64,000 nucleotides of DNA. Origin: Lytechinus variegatus (taxonomy: Eukaryota > Echinodermata > Echinoidea > Temnopleuroida > Toxopneustidae). Every line of letters begins with the position of its first letter. Position 1 is the first letter of the stretch. The stretch is taken from NCBI RefSeq assembly GCF_018143015.1, contig NC_054741.1, positions 39,212,510 to 39,276,509 of the forward strand, read 5' to 3'. Below the pieces are notes generated by a model, which did not search any database, was not told the origin of the DNA, and saw only the letters and a list, made by a program, of their open reading frames with translations. Made by a program: the position numbers and the translations under genes. Below are positions 52,103 through 63,912 of the stretch, piece after piece.

Positions 52103-54436
52103 ATGGCCACCCCGCATGAAGTCGACGAATTTCACGATTCACAACAGTGGTGCCCTCTCTGTTCTGAACGCATAACAGACCCTAAAATATTACAATGTTT
52201 GCACAGTTTTTGTCGACCATGTTTGGAGAAACGCGTCGCTGAACCCGATCGTGTGAAGTGCCCCGTTTGTATGCATGAAACATCACTTGGTGACATGGGA
52301 CTAGATGGCCTGACTTCAAGTATTCTCATCAATAACATCCTTGATGTTGTCAGTAGCCATGATGATGAAATGGAGCAACGTTTATTCCCCCACAGTCACC
52401 ATCAGAGGCGACAGTGTAAATCATGTGAGGAAGGGCAGATTGCCACACGCCTTTGCAAAGATTGCAATGAAGTCCTCTGTGAAAGCTGTGTCCTGGCTCA
52501 TCAAAGGGTTCGTCTTACCAAGGATCACACAATTATCTACCTGGAAGGCATCAATGGAAGTCGCCATGCACCCAAACTCCCTTTGCTCTTTCACCACTAC
52601 CAGCAGCAGCATCAGTATCACCCGCCAAAGATGCAGCCTGTTTCTGATAGACCGCCTAGCTACTGTAGCACTCACAAGGAGATGTTGCGGCTTTACTGTG
52701 ACACCTGTTACAAAGCCATCTGTAGAGAATGCACCATGGTGGAGCATAATGGTCATGATGTAGTTTACCTGCAAGATGCTGTCCAGGATAGCAAAGCATT
52801 GACTGTCAAGATGCTGAATGATGCCAAAGCCAACTCAAGAGCTCTTCAAGAAAGTTTGGCACACACACAAGCCATGGCAGAGAAGGTAGAGCATAAGTGC
52901 CAGTCAGTAGCTTCAGAGGTTCGTGCTAACATCCGCAGGCACAAAATGGGATTGGAAGAAAGAGAGAGGGAGCTTTTACGCAAAGTTGAAGTAATCCGTC
53001 AAGTGAAATGCAAATCACTTCATTCCCAGGCTGATGATATTCAACAAGCTATGGAGAGTTTGAATGAGTGCATGGACTCTGTGCAGAAAGCTCTTGAGTC
53101 AGGCACCGATGTTGATGTTCTAAAAACCAAAGAAAAGATCATGTCTGAGATGAGAACACTGAAAAGTTTGCGAGGATACCTTCAACCACAGGAGGAAGAT
53201 GGCATCTTCTTCACACCTCCTGATGGTGTTTTGCATACTGCAATCTTATCCATGGGATACATTAGTAGCAGTGCTTATCCTCCTAACTGCTATGCAACAG
53301 GTGATGGATTAAAACGGGCTCTGGTTGGCAAGATATCCTCTTTCATGGTTCACTCAAAAGATCACAATAATGAACCAAGATGTGTTGGTGGAGAGATTTT
53401 AGAGGTTACTGTCCGTGGTCCTGATGGCATCCTTTATCCAGCGGAGGTCATCGACCAGCAAAATGGCACTTATCTAGCAAGCTACAGACCAATGCTTGAA
53501 GGTCAGCATTACTTGTCAGTCACAATTAAGGGCAAGAATATCATGGATAGCCCATTTGTTGTCACTGCTCGCAATGCACGTAAATTTACCACCATTGGTC
53601 CAGCCCTCATGTCTTTTGGAAGTGAAGGGGAAGGTGATGGTCAGCTCTGTCGTCCCTGGGGAATTGCAGTTGATGCCGAGGGAAGAATTATTGTTGCAGA
53701 CAGAAGTAACAACCGTATCCAGATCTTCAATGTAGATGGCTCCTTCAGTCACAAGTTTGGCTCTCCTGGAACCCGCAATGGGCAATTTGATCGGCCGGCA
53801 GGAGTTGCTGTCAATGGTGAAGGCAACATCATAATTGCTGATAAGGATAACCATCGGTGCCAGGTCTTCACTATATCAGGCCAATTTCTCTTTAAGTTTG
53901 GTGAGAAAGGTAGTAAGAATGGCCAGTTCAACTACCCTTGGGATGTAGCAGTCAACAGTGAGGGTAAAATCTTGGTATCTGATACCAGGAACCATAGGAT
54001 CCAGCAGTTTAACCCAGATGGCACTTTCATCAACAAGTTTGGGTTTGAAGGTGCTCTGTGGAAGCACTTTGATTCACCCAGAGGTGTATCCTACAACAAT
54101 GAGGGGCACATTGTTACAACAGATTTCAACAATCATCGTCTTGTGGTCATCCATTCCGACTTCCAGTCAGCCCAGTATCTTGGATCTGAGGGAACCAACA
54201 ATGGGCAGTTCTTACGACCTCAAGGAGTGGCTGTTGACCAGGAAGGTTACATCATTGTGGCAGATTCACGAAATCACCGCATCCAAGTATTCCATCCAAA
54301 TGGTAGTTTTCTGTGTAAGTTTGGTATGCCAGGCACAGGATCTGGTCAGTTAGATCGCCCATCTGGTATCTGCGTGTCTCCAGATGGTGTGATATTAGTG
54401 GTAGATTTCGGCAACAACCGAGTGCAAGCATTCTGA
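52103..54436 (+). CDS. TRIM71: TRIM71/LIN-41 RNA-binding TRIM-NHL protein, complete
   Basis: One uninterrupted frame of 777 codons, with an in-frame TAA 15 bases before the ATG. RING of C3HC4 type at 17-56 (CPLC, CLHSFCRPC, CPVC); B-box 1 at 105-142; B-box 2 at 188-218 (CSTHKEMLRLYCDTC); coiled coil about 225-345; filamin/Ig domain about 399-494 (GDGLKRALVGK, DQQNGTYLASYRP); six NHL repeats from about 503 to the end, each with a pattern like FGSEG..GQF..P.GVAV and NHRIQVF. Blocks NYPWDVAVNSEGKILVSDTR and GALWKHFDSPRGV are nearly those of vertebrate TRIM71. TRIM71 binds hairpins in target mRNAs through the NHL propeller, represses them, acts as an E3 ligase, and controls developmental timing and stem-cell proliferation. 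It is itself silenced by let-7 and miR-125/lin-4, and matching sites lie downstream here. Confidence 0.97.
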   Translation: MATPHEVDEFHDSQQWCPLCSERITDPKILQCLHSFCRPCLEKRVAEPDRVKCPVCMHETSLGDMGLDGLTSSILINNILDVVSSHDDEMEQRLFPHSHHQRRQCKSCEEGQIATRLCKDCNEVLCESCVLAHQRVRLTKDHTIIYLEGINGSRHAPKLPLLFHHYQQQHQYHPPKMQPVSDRPPSYCSTHKEMLRLYCDTCYKAICRECTMVEHNGHDVVYLQDAVQDSKALTVKMLNDAKANSRALQESLAHTQAMAEKVEHKCQSVASEVRANIRRHKMGLEERERELLRKVEVIRQVKCKSLHSQADDIQQAMESLNECMDSVQKALESGTDVDVLKTKEKIMSEMRTLKSLRGYLQPQEEDGIFFTPPDGVLHTAILSMGYISSSAYPPNCYATGDGLKRALVGKISSFMVHSKDHNNEPRCVGGEILEVTVRGPDGILYPAEVIDQQNGTYLASYRPMLEGQHYLSVTIKGKNIMDSPFVVTARNARKFTTIGPALMSFGSEGEGDGQLCRPWGIAVDAEGRIIVADRSNNRIQIFNVDGSFSHKFGSPGTRNGQFDRPAGVAVNGEGNIIIADKDNHRCQVFTISGQFLFKFGEKGSKNGQFNYPWDVAVNSEGKILVSDTRNHRIQQFNPDGTFINKFGFEGALWKHFDSPRGVSYNNEGHIVTTDFNNHRLVVIHSDFQSAQYLGSEGTNNGQFLRPQGVAVDQEGYIIVADSRNHRIQVFHPNGSFLCKFGMPGTGSGQLDRPSGICVSPDGVILVVDFGNNRVQAF

Positions 54437-55280
54437 AGAATATTACGGGTAAATAAAGGTTGGCCTTTTGTGTTACAGGAGCAGGAATATTTTATGGGAG
54501 GATGATTCTGAGCCACTGATATATCCCCACATTCATTTGCATATACCTGTAGCACTCTAAAAAATGTTGTGTTCTATGTGTATATTAAGTGCTCAAAGCA
54601 AAATATGTAAAACATTTCTGTCATTGAGACTTCCAAGCTGGCTAGCTTTAATGACAAATCTATGCGGGTACTCAAAGATGAATAAATTGTTATTTTTCTG
54701 CTGTGTTTTCTGCCCTTTCAACAATCTAATTGTAAAGGTGTTGTGGTTTTATGCAAGTGATTGTAGGGGAATACCAGTCAGATATATATACTTGTACATG
54801 ATTTTAACCTAATCAATGAGGAGAAATCTTAAGTTCAGAAACAGTTGGTAAATTCAATATTTATGAGCATTGTTAAACAATTTTGGGGGAAAAGCAGTTA
54901 CGGAAGGCTGTGAGAATCATTGCACTTCCTTGATTCATCTTAGTAGCAAAGATCAAATGACCACATAATTTTATGAAATCAGTGTCTAGCAGGTCACTTG
55001 CAGTACATGTACTTTTCTAAAAATAAAGTGTTATTTTGGATAAGCATCAATATGCTTAATTGCAATGTCCAATTCAGGGATCTATATTTTAATATACAAT
55101 GCGTTTTGCTAGGTCAACTGATTGGGCCCCTTTAAGTAAAGTAGCTGCATAACATTGTACTTAATTTCTGTTTTCAAAGGCAAGACAAAGTCTGAATTCA
55201 TGCTACCCTTCAATAACAATGATCAAAAGATGAAACTAGTAGTTAGGTATATTGGAGACTATGATGGCTGCGCTCAGTAT

Positions 55281-55288
55281 CTACCTCA
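55281..55288 (+). promoter_or_regulatory. TRIM71: let-7 8-mer seed match, site 1
   Basis: CTACCTCA is the full complement of let-7 nucleotides 2-8 plus the A opposite nucleotide 1. It lies 845 nt after the TRIM71 stop. Confidence 0.8.
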
Positions 55289-55306
55289 TTGTTAAAATGG
55301 TGTGCT

Positions 55307-55314
55307 CTACCTCA
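55307..55314 (+). promoter_or_regulatory. TRIM71: let-7 8-mer seed match, site 2
   Basis: A second CTACCTCA begins 26 nt after the first begins. Paired, closely spaced let-7 sites are the arrangement that controls lin-41 in C. elegans. Confidence 0.8.
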
Positions 55315-55969
55315 TGGTCAGGGAAGAGGTTCTGCATCCACAGCTCAGGTTGATCCAAGAAGTGATTGTAAATTGCTTTTAAAACTTGCATGTGTAGTAA
55401 AATGTTTTGATAACTATAATAAGATATAAATGTGTATGATATTTTGCAGCTGCCAATATTACTTGAATTATTTCAACAGGCTCCAAGTGCGAAGCATTTT
55501 GTTGCCAAAGCTTGAATCTAAACAAAAAAAATGTACATTGATGCAAGACTCGTTCAAATGTTTTATCAAAAGATAAGTTTGTATTTAAGATATATGTTTG
55601 TTTTTTTCATTTGTTAAGTTGTTTCTTAGAATAGTTATATTGTGTAGATGTTTTGTGCCGTTAATCATTTATTACCAAACAAGTGTTAGAATATCCATGT
55701 GTATATATGACAGCATGCATCATTCTCATAGCCGATGAGGAAGGTGAAATTGTCTTTTCCATGTACTGTATCACATTTAATTGTTTGGCAATATGGAAGA
55801 TGTACTTGAAAAACAATGCATCAAGAATGTTCGGGCATTACCAGCGAGACAACCTAAATGTGGACAAAATGTTATGAATTATCCTGTAAAAAGCTGCCAA
55901 ATTTAGTTTATTTATCATTGTGGTTCTCAATGGCCTTTTTTACCAAGCATTATATTTCAGGTTATTATG

Positions 55970-55977
55970 CTCAGGGA
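55970..55977 (+). promoter_or_regulatory. TRIM71: miR-125/lin-4 8-mer seed match
   Basis: CTCAGGGA is the 8-mer match to the UCCCUGAG seed of miR-125/lin-4. Two 7-mer-A1 matches (TCAGGGA) lie nearby at 55074-55080 and 55318-55324; the second is only a few bases from let-7 site 2. Confidence 0.65.
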
Positions 55978-56170
55978 ACGCCTTCTTATTTCAGGGCCTG
56001 TTTTGTGAAGAACATATGGTCCTCGTAAGTTTGCCATTATGGTAATATTCATACAAATCCCAATTTTGATTGGCTAATGAGCCGTTAGTAACTATAGTAA
56101 TTGAAACTGTGGCAGGGTTACATAAGTTCTTTATGAAATAGGTCCCAGGTGTACTCTGCCTCAAAATTTT

Positions 56171-56843
56171 GTCGGCGTTCATCCAAACCGTCATATCAGT
56201 CAATTTTGGTCCAAAAAAAAAATCAATTTTGAGATTTTGCAGAAAATTAAAGTACAAGTCCTATTCTATTCATAACTAAATTTCTAGGCAGCAATTTATT
56301 TTAATTTCTGAGATCATATGAGGGGATTTTCACGGCGATGCTGTGCAAATTTTTTATGAAATGCACAAATCTCATTGGAAACCTGTACAGTAGCAGAGCG
56401 ATACAATGTTTTGACTGACCGCTATTTCAATGCGCGAGGTCAGCCAAACTGTCGTATAGGCCATCTGCACTGCATTGACTTTTCACGTGAAAAGCAATAA
56501 GACATTTTGACTGACCACACACATTGAAATCGCAGTCAGGGTTGTTGTATTCCCTATGGTGTTTTTGTACGGGGGAAATCAAAACTGCTCAAACCGAAAT
56601 TACAAGCATATAGCTCTTCTGCGTATTTTCTCTGGTCCTAGGTTTTGTGTAAAAATAAGTAAACTGTATACCAATGTCAAGCAATTGTCTTGGTCTTTCC
56701 AACCATGTACTTTACTAGCAATGAATATGTTGTAAGGCTGGAGAACTAAAGTGTGAAAATTTACGTAAAATTTGAAGTCGATTTTCTCTTAAATGGGTTT
56801 GCACCGTCATATGTGTGATACGACGGTTCGGATGACCGCCGAC
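56171..56843. mobile_element. MITE with GTCGGCG ends inside the putative TRIM71 3' UTR
   Basis: GTCGGCGTTCATCCAAACCG at the left is matched by the inverse of CGGTTCGGATGACCGCCGAC at the right, 24 of 27 positions over the full arms. The interior repeats related pieces (CAAACTGTCGTATAGG, TTTTGACTGACC). Confidence 0.72.
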
Positions 56844-58104
56844 GATTTATTAGTCAAGGATATCAAAACGATGTCAACTACAACAACAGACTGTATACAT
56901 TTTAAAGCGTTGTTCAGACAATGCACATCAAAGCTTGGAAACATCTTTTATAGTATTCAGACATGGTACTTGTCGGGGCTGAGTTGTTTGCTTTATAATG
57001 TTAATAATGATTGATTGACCAGTTCTCCATTTTCACAGCCATGAATTTAAAAAAACTTGTTCTTACCGTCCATGCACCATTGTTTTGAATGAGCCATGCT
57101 TACATCACATTGACTTTGTATACAAATTTTAGCTGAGCTTTGGTTTGTCCTGTAGCACTAAGTTGGGCAAACTTTGAATACCTTTTCCCCATCAATTTTT
57201 ACCATTATTGCCAAAGTATGTAATTTTCTGAATAGCTGTTCAAGGTTAGCTGGAACAATTCTATGACATTGACCCACAACTATTAAAGAACTTTGGTATT
57301 TTTCTACACAATCATTATTGATAATTGTAGGCATCAAAACACTTTTAAAAAGCCCTGCCACTGATTGGTTTGTAACATTGCAGTTACTTGAATTAAATGG
57401 TCTAAGTTGCAGCATAGGCCTACTGCACTCGGAGAACACACACAAAATTCAAATCTTCACAATATTCTGATAATTCAGTTTTGGATATTATTGCTGAGTC
57501 ACGGGTCATAAGTTATAATTACAATATCAGAAATCTAATGAACAGGCTTAGATCACGTTTAGGAAAGATAGAATGATGTTTAGGTGATTTGATAAGTCTA
57601 CATAAAATGTACAGCTTTCAAAAATTTATATTAGCCCTCAGTGAATAACCCCTGGGTCTTTTTTATAAAGACTTACAATTATTGTAACTACGATTGAAAC
57701 CTCATTTGGATTCACTGCTGAACTATGTGAGGCTGTTACCATTGAAGTTAACATAATCAGAAGTCCTTTTATGATTTTGGCCTCAGATGTGAAAGATCAT
57801 TTTCAAAATTTGTTATATGTAGTAATAAATTTATTGTATGTATATGTATACAAGAGGAAAAATGTTGGTGGTTGTTTGCTTTTGACAGAAAAAAAATCAA
57901 AGCATTAAAAAACATTCAGTTTCATTTCTGCTTGCTAAACATGGTATAGGAGTCAATGGGGGAATGGATTATGAAATAATCTATTAAGAATAAATAAAAT
58001 GTATTTCAATCATTAAGTCAAACATTTCCTCATAAATTTCTAAAAATATGGTAAAATTCCACACAAAAGCAACCACGACAAATACATTTTGGTAATTCCA
58101 TTTA

Positions 58105-59278
58105 TACCTCAATATAATGTATGAGGGAAGGGTATTCAATACTCAATACTTACTATTTATTGTTCTAACTATTATCAACACGTTAAAGTTAATATCAAAT
58201 ATCCATTGACAATAAAGAAGAGTTGTCCTGGGATAAATATGCTGCATATTTCCAGTGGAATGCTGTCTGAATTCTTCTATACATAACTAGAAAGTCAATT
58301 CAAGAAATATGAAACATTGTCATAAATGATATACGTCAGTTTTTACCTCAAACAGTTTGTAAGAAATGTGTTGGTTATACATTATATTGTCTTGTTGATA
58401 CACAGTGTTTCAATAGTGCTGCACCTGTAAATGTATGTGAACAATTGTGAAATAGATATAGATATAGATTTAGAAGAATCCAATTCTGCACTCTCCTCAT
58501 TATCAACTATACATGAATGTAAGAAATGTTTGAAATTGCAATTGTTGTGCTACCTCTGAAGAGACAGCTTTTTAAAAAGAATGTCATTATATTGTAATGT
58601 TTAATTGTATTGTGATAAAAAAAATTTGAATTTCTAAGAAATATTAATTTTGAAATGTATGAAAATAAAATCTAGTTGAACTGGGGTACCTAGTAAAAAC
58701 AAGTCTCATAGACTATCATATACCTCAGCCAAATCAAGGAAGGAGACTTATATCTCAGGCTAAATAGTTAGAAATGGAAATGAAATAAGATTGAAGCTAA
58801 GCTTACATGCTGTTGTGTGCTACATGTAGATCACAGTCTAAGACTGAAGCTTGCATTTATAATAGTTAGCATATGTGTCTTGCATGGATTTCTGCTTTTA
58901 TTGCTCAAAGCAAAATAACCCTGCTAGGAAAAGTGTATGTTACAAGTATCCCAAATGTCAAACATGATTTGCTTATACATATATCCCAAAGACCCAAACT
59001 GCGCTTGTCTTTGTGCTTGCTACATGTATTAGCTTTGTTACGTATTAACTTCTTTGAGTAAAGCTCTTTTCTGGTGAAAAAATGCTGTGATTGTGATAAA
59101 AATGTAAATGGAGCTGTATGTAAAGAAATGCTGCAAGACTATATGTTGGTGCCATATTTGTTGTAAAATAGATAAGTGTAGAACTCAGTCAAACCCAAGT
59201 CATTTATGTAGGCTCAAGGGATCAGGTGCCTGTTTTCTTTTTTCTCCATAATGTTCTCGTACATTTACCAATACCTCA
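58105..59278 (+). promoter_or_regulatory. TRIM71: Distal cluster of let-7 7-mer seed matches
   Basis: TACCTCA (7-mer-A1) at 58105-58111, 58344-58350, 58721-58727 and 59272-59278, and CTACCTC (7-mer-m8) at 58550-58556. They count only if the transcript reaches this far. Confidence 0.35.
59141..59205 (+). repeat. Direct repeat, copy 1 (partner at 63855)
   Basis: TGTTGGTGCCATATTTGTTG followed by AATAGATAAGTGTAGAA and GTCAAACCCA recurs at 63855-63912 with few differences. Confidence 0.7.
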
Positions 59279-59299
59279 GTTTACATTTGGAATGAAGCG

Positions 59300-62200
59300 C
59301 TGAGAAAGCTTGCCTGGAAAAAATGTTACCAAGATTTTGATTTACACCCTGTAACAGTACATGTACAGTAATTTTCTCACAAGTTCACAATGTTCTTGTT
59401 TTATAAAGCTTGTCAAATGTTGAATTTCAATTACATTTTATAATCATGTGAGTAAGCAGTCAATCAAATATCACTCATTCGATAATTGTAAATTCTTAAA
59501 CAAGAAATGGCACCTTGCTCTCAAATCTGCCAATTACTGAATTCATTTTTGGAATTATCTCTACAGTGTATGAGACCATGATCAAGTCATGCCATGTGTG
59601 TACAGGGAGAATATCAGAAGATTAATTGCTTCTTCACGTCATGTAAGCTTGTGTAAGATCAGTAATGTTTTGTGAACAAATATGTGAGTAGAGTATACAG
59701 TATGACTTTCAAGGGAACTTGATAGATTCAACAATTAAAGACACATCCTGTGATCTATTGTTTGCCTTAAATAAGTTCTACTTATACCTTTTTTTGATAA
59801 TAATCATTACAACAAGAAGTGGAGGGTACAAGTACTGGTACAGGTATATCATGAAGGTAGGATATTCTTTTCTGAAATTTTACAGGGGCATTCAATCTGC
59901 ACATTCAAGTGGTTTTTAATTGATCTCCCCTAGTTAAGAGATTACATGTATAATCAGGGGTTCCATGACATTTGCTCCAGCGACATTTGCTCCTATGGAA
60001 ACTCTGCACATTAAGCGAAACATAAAAGCTAACCTCCAAAACTAAATAAACCCTAAACCTAATCTTTACATTACATTCTGATCCAAAAACTCTATTACAA
60101 TCCTAACTCTGATCCTATGCCTTCTCAGATATTAAGACCTGAGCAATTGTTGCAGGAGCAAATGTTGTGTCGTCATAATCAGGACCTGCCGAGAAACTTG
60201 TTTTATATAATTGAATGTAAATATATTTGAATAATAAATAAACAAATTTTGCCAGTGATTCATTAAATTTTTCATGATCGTATTATAGACAAAAACTGAT
60301 AAATGATGAAACTGGAGTGTAAATTGCATTTTCAAGCTAGCATCACAAGGTCATGATAAGATAAGCTGTGAAATATACGAGACTGAAATGTCTGAATGCT
60401 GCAAAAAAAAATCGTATTTGATAATGTGCTTATTATTTACCAAAATTGCAATGACTTTGAAATTAGTATAGTATTTAATAATTATAATCTGTAAAAAAAA
60501 ATGTTTTTAAGAAATGTTAATTTCTTTTAACTATGTATTTTGTGTAAATTCATTGAAATGAAGTAGTGTGAAAAATTCATCCAAATTCAACTTTTCTTTC
60601 ATTCTTTTATCAAAAGCCAACACTGCATTTTACCATCACTGGTAAGACAGCACCATAATATAATACAGTATACTCCTGTGTATGTAACAAAAATGTTTGG
60701 AAATGGGTATGACTTTATCTTTTGTTTGACCGATTTTAGTTTACGAGTACTTAAGTTGTCACTCAAATAAATTTATATCAAACCAATAGTTCTAATGTCA
60801 ATACGATATGAAACCTTGAGCCTTGTACCCAAGTACATCAAGTAACAAAATTGAAATCATGTAATGCAGGGAGCATAAATGTGTAGAAATGGGCTTGTAA
60901 ACACATTGCTATTTCAGAGGAAATGAAATAAAAACTTATATAGATACACACTTTTCAATGAATAATGATCAACTTTGTCAGTTCCAAAATTAATCTGAAC
61001 TCTACCCATTTCCAATAAAATATGAAAATAAATGTGCTGATGAACTAATGGGGGCCATAGGGCACTCTGTACTACAATAATGCAGAAATATACTAGATCA
61101 AAAATCTAGAAGACCTATGTCATTGTACATATGCGTGACCAAAAAAAAAAAAACACATAAAAAAGTGTAGCATTATGAATTATCAGGTTAAGAGGTTATA
61201 AATGCATTCGCCATTTTGGGTTTCAATAAAACCAATAATGTTTTGTTGAGGGGAAAATAAAAGATATGGTTCTTAGGTGTATCAATCCACTCTGGATTTT
61301 TGTGTAATCAACAATTTCCCAATTTATGGCCATGATTTCAGGGTTTTACACTCGTTCAGGTTGTTTTTTTAATAGGGAATTGCTGAAAAATAAAAATACT
61401 TGTGAAGGGATGTTTTCTAGAAGCAGTATGGTCGTGCATGTGTTCATTGATATAGAGTGCCCCCATTTCTGGTCAAATAGGCTTTATTTATAATTTTTCT
61501 TTGATTTATTTTATACTTTTTGGGGTTCATTTTACATGATGTATCTTGAGTTGTACGACATGTAAATTTGTCAAGGTCAAAATATTAAATTTACCACTCT
61601 GAAGTGGAGAATCCAAAATATTTGACAGAATTTAATCTAATTCAAATCAATAATATATGTCCATCTATAATCTTTGAATTTTATAGAAATTAGTATATAA
61701 TGATGTCATTCAGAACATTGTTGATTACTGTGGTAAATGCTTTCAATGGAGGGTTCTTTTCTGATATTAATTTTCTAATTTACAAATTACATTCTTTTGT
61801 CCATTTGTTTAGATTTCTCTATGTGTAGGTTTTTGGTGTACTGCGTATTTTACAAGTCATTAAATCATGAAAAATATTAATTCATGCTTGTTATTTTCAC
61901 CTTTTGAGTTGCACCGTTTCATTGAATGAAAAATAAATGTTTTAGATGGCACCTAAAAATATATCCTTTTCTTTCTTTGTTGTATTATATTACAGTTAAT
62001 GTACCTTATGCTATTAAAATCTGACTTGCAAATGCCCCAGATTATTGAAGGGTTACTCCAGGCTGAATGTAATATGGTATGAATAACTAAATTCTAAATC
62101 TATAATATATGAAATATGCAAACACTGAAAAATGGTGAAGGAAGCTGTTGACTTAAAATTTTGCAACACTCTGCATCATAAATACACTGTATGCACACAG

Positions 62201-63854
62201 TGAGCTTATTATTATGCCATCCCCTCATCATTTCTTCAGCTGTCATTTGTCAAATTATTTTTATACAGTACAGGTTTGTAAAATATCTCCATGATGATGT
62301 CCTTATGCATTAAATTGGTACTTATTGACCCTGATTTACACATTCTTGGAGCATAAAATGTGAATAATTGGTATTCTACATAATAATGAATAAAAACAGG
62401 GGGAAAATCACCTCAGCTCTCATATTGCATATTCATGTTGACATGCATACAGCTGAACCTTTTGAAATAATAATCTGATATAATGTGATAATGATGACAT
62501 TTTCCTTGTTTTCCCAAGGAGCTTTGGGTTTTGCTCATTTTAATACTCTATTAAACAAATGTTATTTTTAGCCTGGAGTAAGACCAATTTCATTTTCTAA
62601 ACATCTGAAATTTGTACTTGAAATTCTTCACATCTTTGTCAGTGTATCAATGGTATCAAGGTCTCACATCCTTCACATTCAATCCACTTCCTATTATACA
62701 TTAATGAAGGGTTCATTGAAAGTTTACCCATATGGGAAAATGTACTTATATAGCCAAACTGGAGCTACAGATAACTGTACCTAGAGATGACTAACTGGGA
62801 TGATACCAGTTGGGCACATGCAAGCTTTTCCTCACCATGTTTATTTAGGAACAATAGTAATCAATAACAATTTACACTGGTAAACCAAGTTGCATCTCCA
62901 TCAGCAAAGTTTTTGAATTATCCCACTATTTCTGATGCAGCCAAAGATCTCAATCAGAACCATCTTCAAAATATTTGTCATGAAAAAGCAATGAATGAAC
63001 TACATGTATATTGTGGGATTTATTTGCCTACAGATAACAATCCTGAGTCAACTTTGCAAGTGAAGATGTGCTCAAATTTTGGCGTGGCATAATTCATTAT
63101 GGTACCATATTTATATATCCTCATATTTTCTAAAAAGGGGGCCAAAATACACTTGCTCAGGTGATGAAGATGGGTTTCATGAATCTGTAGATTAAATCTA
63201 GAGGGCTGATTAAACTAGAATGTGAATTCATTAAACTTTGGCTGATGGAGAACCATATTCCTTAGCAGGAAAGCATTTGTTTTGCTGGTAATTGTGGTGT
63301 AGGAAGATAAATGAAGTTAGGAGATTGCATCATATTACATAACACTATATTCCTGTGTGGGTTGGTGGACTGCATTTGTGAACTTACACAATGATGCCCA
63401 TGGACACTGAGGGAAGCAGAGAATTTCGGGATTTAAAAAAAATGAATTTATTATATTTCCCTCACTTAATTTCCAATACTCTGGGTCTGATCATGGACCT
63501 ACTAACTGTCAGAGTAGTAGGCCCATGGTCTGATCAAGGAGTTTTCTCAAGCTGGAAGAAATAGGCATTGCAGCATTCAATCACAAAAATTATGTATCAT
63601 GGCTAGTGGTGGCCAAATGATGAACCTGATTAATCATTACCTGGCTTCTCATTCACTTTATGTCTAGGTTTCCAAGAAGGATATTCCCAACTGCATTCTG
63701 TAAAGATTTATGTGGAGAGTAGATTGAAAGTGAATTGGACATGTGTCATGGTTTGTAGCAGTAATCAAGCGTGATACCATCAGCTGCAATGCTTTGTTAA
63801 TTTGTGAAATGTGTATGAAAGTAAAGGAAATTAAGATGGAAAGACTACATTTAA
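59300..63854. other. 4.5-kb stretch without recognised genes
   Basis: AT-rich sequence with few repeats. It may be more TRIM71 3' UTR or intergenic DNA. No coding exon, RNA gene or terminal repeat could be supported; all open frames are short and unlike any protein I know. Confidence 0.45.
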
Positions 63855-63912
63855 TAATGTTGGTGCCATAATTGTTGTATAATAGATAAGTGTAGAATTG
63901 TCAAACCCAGTA
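63855..63912 (+). repeat. Direct repeat, copy 2
   Basis: TGTTGGTGCCATAATTGTTG and AATAGATAAGTGTAGAA, then GTCAAACCCA, parallel to 59141-59205. An AAGACTA lies a little upstream of both. Confidence 0.7.

Larger units (their letters stand above)
54437..59300 (+). other. TRIM71: Putative long 3' UTR of TRIM71 (end not determined)
   Basis: No other gene starts in this stretch. It holds let-7 and miR-125 seed matches (listed separately), many AATAAA signals (for example 54452, 55022, 57823 and 58666) and one MITE at 56171-56843. The true polyadenylation site cannot be read from sequence. Sites before 56 kb are the safest to place in the transcript. Confidence 0.6.

Noticed and set aside
52132-54067. 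Antisense frames across the TRIM71 coding region
   Set aside because: Shadows of the plus-strand gene, whose domains are unmistakable.
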